A stretch of 6,836 bases of DNA. It comes from an uncultured Steroidobacter sp. Its GTDB lineage: Bacteria; Pseudomonadota; Gammaproteobacteria; Steroidobacterales; Steroidobacteraceae. The notes beneath the pieces were generated by a model. That model was not told the origin of the DNA and made no database searches. It worked only from the letters and a program-made list of their open reading frames with translations. This document shows, in pieces, positions 1-4,427 of this stretch. Positions within the stretch are counted from its first letter, which is position 1; each line of letters opens with the position of its first letter. The stretch spans positions 1 through 6,836 of the forward strand of contig NZ_CALFXI010000099.1 in the NCBI RefSeq assembly GCF_937958065.1. The letters are read 5' to 3'. The position numbers and the translations under genes are program-made.

Positions 1-2
1 TA

Positions 3-41
3 CAATCGGCACTCGAGCGGTACCCGCCGCGTGCCGTCTAA
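3..41 (+). CDS. C-terminal tail of the preceding cassette gene (partial)
   Basis: The frame starting at position 3 is open from the window edge and ends QSALERYPPRAV before a TAA at 39-41. That stop lies inside the left-hand box of the first attC (GTCTAAC, 36-42), a common place for a cassette gene to end. Only 12 residues are visible, so no function can be given. The frame beginning at position 1 is also open, running through the attC into the next gene, but a gene translated across the recombination site is less likely. The assignment rests on stop position and array context only. Confidence 0.35.
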   Translation, partial: QSALERYPPRAV

Positions 42-107
42 CAAGCCGCTGGTTCGGACTCGCAACGGCGAAGCGCCGTTGCTCGCGGCACAGCGGCGGC
101 GTTCAGC
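36..107 (+). repeat. attC site 1 (type A, 72 nt)
   Basis: Left box GTCTAAC (36-42) matches RYYYAAC. Outer arms GCCGCTG (45-51) and CAGCGGC (91-97) are perfect complements. An inner hairpin AACGGCG (64-70), loop AAG, CGCCGTT (74-80) sits between them. The right box is GTTCAGC (101-107), one base off GTTRRRY. The 4th element of the array (1771-1842) has the same length and layout. The site would fold as single-stranded DNA and be recombined by an integron integrase between G101 and T102. Confidence 0.75.
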
Positions 108-117
108 GGTACCAGAG

Positions 118-456
118 ATGCCTTATGCGTATGGACTGTTCATCGTAGTTACACTTGTAACTCTATTGGGTTGCAGCTCTCAGCGTGGCCTTGGTGCAGC
201 ACCTTGCCAAGTTTGCATTGTCAACGGCGAACTCACGCGCGGCCTGGTTCAGCTTGACGCAGACCTGGAGCGCAGTCTGCTGAATCAGCTTCCAGCCAAA
301 GACCGGTACGGAGGTTATTGCTGGTATCAGACGCCGAAAGGAACTCTGGAAGCGCAGCCGCGCTTCCAGACCTCTGACATCGGCTATGAGTTCGAGCGTC
401 GCGATAGAGGCTGGTACCTGCTAAGAGAACTTCACCACATCGATGCCGGACATTGA
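118..456 (+). CDS. Small putative lipoprotein of an integron cassette
   Basis: Encodes 112 residues from ATG 118. The N-terminus has a hydrophobic stretch (LFIVVTLVTL, residues 7-16) and an LLGC lipobox with Cys19, so the product should be a lipid-anchored envelope protein. The mature part contains PCQVC and GYCW, giving three more cysteines that might form a disulfide, and a C-terminal stretch rich in aromatic and charged residues around FERRDRGWYLL. The frame stays open upstream to the window edge, but that part is attC sequence. ATG 118 lies 16 nt inside the cassette and directly precedes a good signal sequence, so it is preferred. The ribosome-binding site is weak. The product shares a loose C-terminal pattern with the lipoprotein at 1839-2192. 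Function is unknown. Confidence 0.75.
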   Translation: MPYAYGLFIVVTLVTLLGCSSQRGLGAAPCQVCIVNGELTRGLVQLDADLERSLLNQLPAKDRYGGYCWYQTPKGTLEAQPRFQTSDIGYEFERRDRGWYLLRELHHIDAGH

Positions 457-478
457 TGCTTGAGCAGCACTCCGTTAT

Positions 479-538
479 GCCGAACAAGCCCATGCACGCG
501 ACGTGCGAAACGCACGCGCGTGATGGGGGACGTTGGAT
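479..538 (+). repeat. attC site 2 (type B, 60 nt, best-formed)
   Basis: Left box GCCGAAC (479-485). Arms CCCAT (489-493) and CACGCG (495-500) pair with CGCGTG (517-522) and ATGGG (523-527), leaving G494 as a single unpaired base. Such a bulge in L'' is the hallmark extrahelical base that orients integrase on attC. An inner hairpin GTGCG/CGCAC (503-507, 511-515) has an AAA loop. The right box GTTGGAT (532-538) fits GTTRRRY exactly. It lies directly after the first lipoprotein gene. Confidence 0.82.
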
Positions 539-552
539 TGCACGAGGCAGAG

Positions 553-1007
553 ATGGAACGCGTGTTCGTTAGTACATTGGCTCGGCCGTACGCATTTCAG
601 ACACCTGTACCGGGGAAGGAATACGCTGCATGGATTCTCTCCCACGATCCAACGCAGACCGCAGCCGAGCGGGACAAGATCGCGACGGATTGGTGGCCTC
701 TGGGTGTAGGTACGCCGTGTGCTCCGGTTACGAATCATGGAAATGGGATGATGCGATCGACCTGGCATTCCTCGATACCTCTGCCGACTTCAATCCACCC
801 GATGAGAAGTTCGTTATGACCTCCTGGCATGACCAAGAGTCGTTACAGGAAGTAGCTCAATTTTTCGCCCTGAATACGTCCTTTGACTTCTTCGAGCCCG
901 CTGCTTTTGTCATAGTTGCCGTCGGCGATGACGCAGGTACGCGCGAAGCGGAGCGTCTCGTTCGCGAGCTGCTGCAATCCACCAAAACGATCAAGCCGAC
1001 GCGGTGA
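553..1007 (+). CDS. Cassette protein of unknown function, apparent -1 frameshift
   Basis: Two overlapping frames appear to be one gene. The first begins at ATG 553, behind GAGG (544-547) at 5 nt spacing, and reads MERVFVSTLARPYAF through AAWILSHD and TDWWPL. The second continues from codon 705 as CRYAVCSGYESWKWDDAIDLAFLD, then FVMTSWHDQESLQEVAQFF, ending at TGA 1005-1007. Restoring one G in the GGG run at 702-704 joins them into about 151 residues with no jump in composition. Upstream of 705 the second frame reads like an out-of-frame shadow, so a start at 630 is unlikely. There is no signal peptide or membrane segment, so the product is probably cytoplasmic. The TSWHD-ESLQE segment recalls small conserved hypothetical proteins I have seen in cassettes, but I cannot name the family safely. 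It may be a pseudogene or a sequencing error. Confidence 0.6.
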
Positions 1008-1065
1008 AACGAATGCACTTTTCTTCAGCCTCATCTCACGGCGCGGCTCATCGTTATCGTTGGGC
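1004..1065 (+). repeat. Possible divergent attC site between cassettes 2 and 3
   Basis: A perfect right box, GTTGGGC (1059-1065), lies 16 nt before the next start codon, the position a cassette boundary should have. The part before it, GGCGCGGCTCATCG, resembles the L' side of known short attC sites. A possible left box is GTGAAAC (1004-1010), a poor match. AACGA (1008-1012) can pair with TCGTT, and AGCC with GGCT, but no strong full-length stem was found. It may be a diverged attC or a relic from a fusion of two cassettes. Confidence 0.35.
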
Positions 1066-1080
1066 TTAGGAAGGGTCGGC

Positions 1081-1401
1081 ATGTTCAGGACGGTTGCATC
1101 CGTTGTGTGGATTGGGCTCGCGTCGCTCATCTTTGTCGGTGTTCTTCGCAGAATAATTGCTCCGCGAGGAGTCGTTGCGCGTGCCACATGGTGCGCAATC
1201 TCCGCCAGCCTACTTACGCCGGTTGTGGCCGGTGGGCATGGTTTGTACATCGCTCCCGCGCTCATAGGGATTCCGACTGCTTTGAAGCGCGGCGGACGCG
1301 ATACTGCACTCTTCTTTGGTTGTGCTTGGCTATTCCTGTCGGCCGTGCTCTACGTGGAGGATTCGTGGCTACATCGTCGCGCGCTCGAACGCCAGTCATG
1401 A
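1081..1401 (+). CDS. Small multi-pass membrane protein of an integron cassette
   Basis: Encodes 106 residues from ATG 1081, behind AGGAAGGG with a 6-nt spacer. The frame extends upstream to 916, but that overlaps the preceding gene and lacks a comparable ribosome-binding site, so 1081 is chosen. Hydrophobic segments lie at about residues 5-22, 36-50, 54-68 and 75-92, suggesting three or four inner-membrane helices. Short basic links (RR at 23-24, KRGGR at 69-73) and an RR-containing tail suggest positive-inside orientation. No motif identifies a function. It lies between the doubtful attC at 1004-1065 and the clear one at 1424-1483. Confidence 0.72.
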   Translation: MFRTVASVVWIGLASLIFVGVLRRIIAPRGVVARATWCAISASLLTPVVAGGHGLYIAPALIGIPTALKRGGRDTALFFGCAWLFLSAVLYVEDSWLHRRALERQS

Positions 1402-1423
1402 GGGAGCCCGCCTCGCTCCAGGG

Positions 1424-1483
1424 GCCCAACAAGCCCCTGCACGCGACGTGCGAGGACGCACGCGCGTGAAGGGTAGCGTGGGC
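1424..1483 (+). repeat. attC site 3 (type B, 60 nt)
   Basis: Left box GCCCAAC (1424-1430) matches RYYYAAC. Arms CCCCT (1434-1438) and CACGCG (1440-1445), with G1439 unpaired, face CGCGTG (1463-1468) and AAGGG (1469-1473), with one C-A mismatch. An inner GTGCG/CGCAC hairpin has an AGGA loop. It is closely similar to site 2. The right box reads GTGGGC (1478-1483), which is GTTGGGC with one T missing. If real, that changes the conserved cut site and may weaken recombination. Confidence 0.75.
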
Positions 1484-1490
1484 ATCAAAG

Positions 1491-1757
1491 ATGAATCGAA
1501 ATTCAGCGCTTGCTTGCATATTTGTTGCGGGGATCGTCATGGCTGACCAGCCGGATGTTTCGAAACTTCAACCTACGCCCGAGATGGTCCGCGAGGCGAA
1601 GAAGAATCCCGGCGGGTGGGTCTATGCCATTGCGGGCACGTATGGCCCGAACGACGCTGTTCCTCCGGAAGCAATAGCGGGAGCTTGGAAGGTTGACGAT
1701 AACGGCGACATCATTCCGGGCAGCTTCAAACCAAATCCGAACTACAAGCAGAAGTAA
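1491..1757 (+). CDS. Small secreted protein of an integron cassette
   Basis: Encodes 88 residues from ATG 1491, only about 12 nt after the cassette start. A signal peptide is clear: basic N-terminus MNRN, hydrophobic core ALACIFVAGIV, and a likely cleavage after VMA (residue 18). The mature protein of about 70 residues has a PTPEMVREAKKNPGGWVY segment, then GTYGPNDAVPPEAIAGAWKVDDNGDI, and ends PNPNYKQK. No cysteine remains after cleavage. The density of Gly, Pro and Trp and the compact length suggest a small folded periplasmic domain, not a broken gene. The WVY...YGPNDAVPPEAI...GAWKV pattern looks familiar from cassette and environmental proteins, but I know no function for it. The ribosome-binding site is poor (AAAG). 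Confidence 0.78.
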   Translation: MNRNSALACIFVAGIVMADQPDVSKLQPTPEMVREAKKNPGGWVYAIAGTYGPNDAVPPEAIAGAWKVDDNGDIIPGSFKPNPNYKQK

Positions 1758-1770
1758 CAGCGGTGGGGTC

Positions 1771-1842
1771 GCCCAACAACACGCTGATTCCGACTCGCAA
1801 AGGCGACGCGCCTTTGCTCGCAGCACAGCGTGGGCGTGATGC
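1771..1842 (+). repeat. attC site 4 (type A, 72 nt)
   Basis: Left box GCCCAAC (1771-1777) matches RYYYAAC. Outer arms CACGCTG (1780-1786) and CAGCGTG (1826-1832) are perfect complements. The inner hairpin is AAAGGCG (1799-1805), loop ACG, CGCCTTT (1809-1815). Length and layout match site 1, and the differences from it within the stems are compensatory. The right-hand box is GTGATGC (1836-1842), which departs from GTTRRRY. The start codon of the next gene (ATG 1839) lies inside it. Confidence 0.75.
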
Positions 1843-2192
1843 GTGAGGCGACTGTGATGCTGTGGGCGATTCTGGCTGGGTGCAGTTCGACTCAGCCAAA
1901 GGCGCCGATCACCGCAGTGCAGATGTGCGTTCTTGATCGCGCAGAACCGTGGGTGCAGATTTCAGATGCGCCGGACAGTGCGGATCAGTTGGTAGCATTG
2001 GCAGATGCGAATCCTCTCTTTCCGAACAGGCCCATGCCGTTGCCAACAGTCGTTTGGTTCCGCCTAGATGACGGCGCGCTGCTGTTGTGTCGACACGACG
2101 ATGCAACTTGTGTCGGGGAGTGGTGGATATTTCGCTCCGTTTCTGGCAATTGGAAAGTCGAACAGAGCGATGGATGGGTGTGCGTGACGTAA
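1839..2192 (+). CDS. Second small putative lipoprotein of the cassette array
   Basis: Encodes 117 residues from ATG 1839: MREATVMLWAILAGCSS. The ILAGC lipobox puts the lipid-modified Cys at residue 15, so this should be a lipoprotein. ATG 1857 has a better ribosome-binding site (GAGG 1845-1848, spacer 8) but would leave only eight residues before the Cys and no charged N-region, so 1839 is preferred. A GTG at 1830 lies within the attC. The mature part has VVWFRLDDGALLLC, then CVGEWWIFRSVSGNWKVEQSDGWVCV, with four further cysteines in all. Its WF-GALLLC, then F-R, then W pattern resembles the C-terminal half of the lipoprotein at 118-456. Function is unknown. Confidence 0.72.
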   Translation: MREATVMLWAILAGCSSTQPKAPITAVQMCVLDRAEPWVQISDAPDSADQLVALADANPLFPNRPMPLPTVVWFRLDDGALLLCRHDDATCVGEWWIFRSVSGNWKVEQSDGWVCVT

Positions 2193-2199
2193 GACAACT

Positions 2200-2270
2200 G
2201 CATAACAAGCCGCTGGTTCCGACTCGCATCGCGATTCATCCGGTGAGCTCGAGCTGTGCGGCGAACCTTC
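2200..2270 (+). repeat. Truncated attC-like site 5 closing the array
   Basis: Starts GCATAAC (2200-2206). Its first 25 nt (2204-2228) match site 1 at 40-64 with a single difference. Beyond 2228 the similarity stops: the inner hairpin is replaced by unrelated sequence, and no GTT box follows. A weak partner for the left arm, GTGCGGC, occurs near 2256-2262. The element looks like a type A attC whose right half is lost or degraded. The stop codon of the convergent DUF502 gene lies at 2274-2276. The right limit given is approximate. Confidence 0.6.
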
Positions 2271-2273
2271 AGG

Positions 2274-2861
2274 TCAGGGACAACTCGCGGCGCATCGAGG
2301 TGTGAGCAGATGCTCGGCCCCTATTCCCAGCCGCGAGATACACATCATGGCCTCCTTCAAGCTCACATTGACGACCTGCACCTGAGCTTCATGCGCGAAG
2401 AAGACGCTTCCCATAGCAGGCGTCGGCGCGCTCGGCACGAACACAGTGACGTGACCGTCCGCGTGCCGCTCCATTACGAAGGCGATGACCCGCATGTTCT
2501 CCATCTCGACCAACGCGACTTCAACCGGCTTGTCTGTCGGAACCGCATCGGCAAGCAGCGTGCGTAGCATCACATAACCGGGAATCTTGCCAAGCGTCTT
2601 GCGCTCGAGATTGCCATACCATCGCCGACCGGATTTCGTCTGCGCCCAGAGCCCAGCAAGCAGGCAGAAGACAAGAATGACGAGCACGGCGGCAAGATGC
2701 GGCATCTCAACCCCAACGATGGTCCAGCCCGGTAGTGCAGATTCGATCGGCTGCATGAACGCGAGTGCGAGGTGAAACGCTTTCGCAAGCAGCACCCAAA
2801 GCAAGAGGAGCGGCAGAAGAAACAGCGCGCCGCCGACCAGTACCAGTTTCAGCACACGCAT
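2274..2861 (-). CDS. DUF502-family inner-membrane protein
   Basis: Encodes 195 residues, starting at ATG 2861 on the minus strand. Its ribosome-binding site GAGGA (complement of 2869-2873) sits 7 nt upstream and decides the start; the frame runs further up to 3146 without protein-like content. Two membrane helices lie at about residues 5-27 and 55-73. They are followed by a cytoplasmic or periplasmic domain with the blocks I associate with DUF502: GRRWYGNLERKTLGKIPGY (78-96) and VTVFVPSAPTPAMGSVFF (138-155), then a VSLKEAMMCISRLG helix. Length fits the family, whose function is not established. It converges on the cassette array and has no visible operon partner. The last dozen residues (TPRCAASCP) look atypical and may have been altered at the array junction. 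Confidence 0.85.
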   Translation of the reverse strand: MRVLKLVLVGGALFLLPLLLLWVLLAKAFHLALAFMQPIESALPGWTIVGVEMPHLAAVLVILVFCLLAGLWAQTKSGRRWYGNLERKTLGKIPGYVMLRTLLADAVPTDKPVEVALVEMENMRVIAFVMERHADGHVTVFVPSAPTPAMGSVFFAHEAQVQVVNVSLKEAMMCISRLGIGAEHLLTPRCAASCP

Positions 2862-3151
2862 GACGGAATCCTCGAAAGTGGCGGTGTACGCGCGTTCGCC
2901 ACGCCGATCATCGACGGGGGCGCGAGTGAAGTCTCCGGGCGGTGGATGATGGGGCCGCTCGTTGTTCGACGCCCGTAGGAAAAGGTGCAACAGCCCTCCT
3001 ACCTTGCGCTCGGATGGCGCAGAGCAAGGCATCCTGCCCAAGTTGCGGATTGCCTGCGCATGATTGACGCTTGTAGATCTCGCAGACGGATCGCGAGTCG
3101 AGCGCGCGCACTGCAGGTCGTCATCGATCAGCGCGCGATCAGGCAAGGTGA
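2862..3151. other. Intergenic region without a supported gene
   Basis: This lies between the divergent DUF502 gene and the decayed frame at 3152-3355. Short open frames exist on both strands, but none has a ribosome-binding site with a protein-like composition. An inverted repeat, CCTTGC (3002-3007) and GCAAGG (3024-3029), could form a hairpin with a 16-nt loop. No U-tract follows, so I do not call it a terminator. The region must contain the DUF502 promoter, but no convincing -35/-10 pair was seen. Confidence 0.5.
2869..2873 (-). promoter_or_regulatory. Ribosome-binding site of the DUF502 gene
   Basis: On the minus strand GAGGA precedes ATG 2861 with a 7-nt spacer. It supports the 195-residue start over the longer 290-residue frame. 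Confidence 0.6.
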
Positions 3152-3355
3152 CTGCGTCAGTGGAAAAAGTCGGTGATACCGCAAATGTGCGCCGGGTTTC
3201 CGCAGATTATTGCGAAAGGGCCAACGATCAGGCCGTAAGGGCCGTTGCCAATGGACGCTGAAGAATGCGCAGCCGCCAAGCAGCAGCTCGTTGACTCCAG
3301 CACCCCGCAAGAGACCGATATGGCCGAGCGCAAGATGGCACTGCTGTGCAAATGA
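3152..3355 (+). pseudogene. Decayed reading frame with one in-frame TAA
   Basis: The frame reads LRQWKKSVIPQMCAGFPQII, then AKGPTIRP, a TAA at 3236-3238, then GPLPMDAEECAAAKQQLVDS and STPQETDMAERKMALLCK before TGA 3353-3355. Both sides of the TAA look like one soluble protein, and a single change from TAC or TAT would restore a Tyr. The frame has no usable start: another stop lies at 3149-3151. So either the 5' part is lost or it continues in another frame. The piece after the TAA could be a 34-residue gene from ATG 3251, though no good ribosome-binding site precedes it. The final TGA overlaps ATG 3352 of the next frame as ATGA. The family is unrecognised. Confidence 0.4.
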
Positions 3356-3849
3356 CTAAGGCTCCGCCTTCGGTGCTCCACTGTCATGACACTGAATCGA
3401 GCGACCCTCGCCGCAGCGGTTTTGCCACCGCGATGATTGCTGCATGCTCCGAGAATCGCCTTCCGCAAGGAGGAGCGGGCGCTCGGGCGATGCAGGACAT
3501 GCGCGACGAGGTATCTCGTATCGTGGTCGATGCTCAACGCAGGGAAAAGCTTCACGCAGCGATCCTTCGCTACGAGGATGAGTTGCGGACCTTTGAACAA
3601 ACCGTGCTCGAGTTTCAAGAGATCTTGCATGCACTCAATTCCGATCCAGGCGCATCCGCGGACCAGTTCAGCGACCTCATCTCTCGCTATGAAGTCGAGC
3701 GCAAAGCAGCTCGCGCCCGGCTCCTGAAGATCCATTTCGACCTGCTCGGCCTCACCACTGAGGACGAGTGGCGCTCGATCGCCAAGCGCGAAGCGAAGCT
3801 TCTGAGAGCGGCCGCAGATCCAGCTGGCATGCGCACCACCCGGAGCTGA
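3352..3849 (+). CDS. Helical envelope protein, probable lipoprotein with a frameshifted signal
   Basis: The frame is open from GTG 3346 (or ATG 3352) to TGA 3847-3849. Its first 24 or so residues do not look like a protein start, whereas ATG 3386 in another frame gives MTLNRATLAAAV. Adding one T to the TTTT run at 3420-3423 joins it to FATAMIAACSENR. The result is a textbook lipoprotein signal with an IAAC lipobox and 154 residues in total. As the sequence stands, translation could also begin at ATG 3490, which has AAGGAGGAG about 14 nt upstream, giving a protein without a signal. The mature part is highly charged and helical, from DEVSRIVVDAQRRE to LTTEDEWRSIAKREAKLL. It aligns gap-free with the next gene product. 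A Spy/CpxP-like or heavy-metal-sensor-like role is possible but unproven. Confidence 0.62.
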   Translation: MTKAPPSVLHCHDTESSDPRRSGFATAMIAACSENRLPQGGAGARAMQDMRDEVSRIVVDAQRREKLHAAILRYEDELRTFEQTVLEFQEILHALNSDPGASADQFSDLISRYEVERKAARARLLKIHFDLLGLTTEDEWRSIAKREAKLLRAAADPAGMRTTRS

Positions 3850-3850
3850 A

Positions 3851-4264
3851 ATGAAACGCAGCCAGAGCGGACAGGTACTGATCGTTCTATTTGGCACCCT
3901 GCTCATGGGACGCTCGGGGCTGGCAGCGGGATTGTTTCTGACCGGAAAGACCTCGAAGGAGATCCGGAAGGAAGCGCTGACGATCGTCGCAGATGAGCAT
4001 CGACGCGCCGAGATCAAAAAAGTGCTGAAGAACTGGGAACGCGAAGTAAAGCAACTGGACAAGACGCGCCAGCGACGCGTCGACGGACTGGCTGCACTGC
4101 TCGAGCGTCACGACGTACAGCCCGAAGATTTCGAGCCGGTCTTCGCCAATTTCGACAAAGCTGAGGCGGAGGCATTCGCGACGACTCTAGAGATGCGCTT
4201 CACGTTGCGAGAGCAACTCACCGCAGAGCAGTGGCGTGAACTGTTCCCGGGCGGCCAACCCTAG
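3851..4264 (+). CDS. Membrane-anchored helical protein, Spy/LTxxQ-like
   Basis: Encodes 137 residues. ATG 3851 lies one nucleotide after the previous stop, with GGAG about 6 nt upstream, so the pair is probably co-translated. A basic start (MKRSQSGQ) precedes a hydrophobic segment at about residues 9-30, a signal anchor or uncleaved signal. The rest is a charged, helical, presumably periplasmic domain. It ends with LEMRFTLREQLTAEQWRELF, which resembles the LTxxQ signature of the Spy/CpxP and CnrR-type periplasmic proteins. Residues 45-131 align without gaps with the preceding product (about 20 of 87 identical). Those families act as periplasmic chaperones or stress and metal sensors, but I infer only the fold here. 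An Arg at position 21 interrupts the hydrophobic segment. Confidence 0.75.
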   Translation: MKRSQSGQVLIVLFGTLLMGRSGLAAGLFLTGKTSKEIRKEALTIVADEHRRAEIKKVLKNWEREVKQLDKTRQRRVDGLAALLERHDVQPEDFEPVFANFDKAEAEAFATTLEMRFTLREQLTAEQWRELFPGGQP

Positions 4265-4356
4265 CGAGAGCGCGAGCAACGATACCCGCCAGTTCGGGCC
4301 AACTTATCGCCCCGCGCATCGATGAGACATCCGACCAAACCGCCCCTTCTACCGAA

Positions 4357-4386
4357 TTGCGGCTGATCGCACGCCGCTTCTACCCT
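4357..4386 (+). promoter_or_regulatory. Weak candidate promoter before the sulfatase gene
   Basis: TTGCGG (4357-4362) and TACCCT (4381-4386) are separated by 18 nt and lie about 40 nt before the sulfatase start. Both differ from the sigma-70 consensus by two bases. The 163-nt gap (4265-4427) has no terminator that I can see, so read-through from the upstream pair is also possible. Confidence 0.2.
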
Positions 4387-4417
4387 ATGCCACGATTGCG
4401 GTCACTTCATCATGCGT

Positions 4418-4421
4418 GAGG
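4418..4421 (+). promoter_or_regulatory. Ribosome-binding site deciding the sulfatase start
   Basis: GAGG lies 6 nt before ATG 4428. It overlaps the alternative GTG 4416, which has no comparable site upstream, so ATG 4428 is preferred and the protein is 799 residues long. Confidence 0.55.
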
Positions 4422-4427
4422 CAAGCC

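Larger units (their letters stand above)
36..2270 (+). mobile_element. Distal part of an integron gene-cassette array
   Basis: At least five attC-like inverted repeats punctuate a run of small, same-strand genes, one gene per interval. Inferred cassette limits, using the cut after the G of each right-hand GTT-like box, are 102-532, 533-1059 (weak right limit), 1060-1478, 1479-1836, and 1837 onward with a broken end. Leaders are short, about 2 to 22 nt between cassette start and start codon, and no cassette has an obvious promoter. Both are normal for cassettes read from an upstream Pc promoter. The array ends next to a convergent chromosomal-type gene. The integrase gene and attI are not in the window, so whether this is a chromosomal integron or an integrase-less array cannot be decided here. 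The right limit near 2270 is approximate. Confidence 0.78.

Noticed and set aside
630..704. Start of the cassette 2 protein at ATG 630
   Set aside because: The residues before 705 in this frame (MDSLPRSNADRSRAG) look like an out-of-frame reading, while the other frame over the same bases is protein-like and has a good ribosome-binding site.
843..1265. Minus-strand open frame across cassettes 2 and 3
   Set aside because: It crosses a likely cassette boundary, opposes better-supported + strand genes and has no ribosome-binding site that I could see.
36..2228. CRISPR array or REP-type repeats
   Set aside because: The repeats are few, 60-72 nt, imperfect, internally folded and spaced by whole genes, which fits attC sites and not CRISPR or REP elements.
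2246..2255. Palindrome AGCTCGAGCT as an operator
   Set aside because: A single short palindrome at the 3' ends of convergent genes, with no promoter nearby, gives no support for a regulatory role.
3002..3029. Rho-independent terminator
   Set aside because: The 6-bp stem has a 16-nt loop and no T-tract follows on either strand.
3236..3238. Recoded stop codon in the 3152-3355 frame
   Set aside because: The codon is TAA, which is not used for selenocysteine or pyrrolysine, and the frame also lacks a start, so ordinary decay is simpler.
3157..4062. Long open frame of 301 codons on the minus strand
   Set aside because: It lies opposite two + strand frames that have protein-like composition, a one-nucleotide junction and a shared domain. 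The minus frame is rich in Ser, Arg and Cys and has no recognisable motif.
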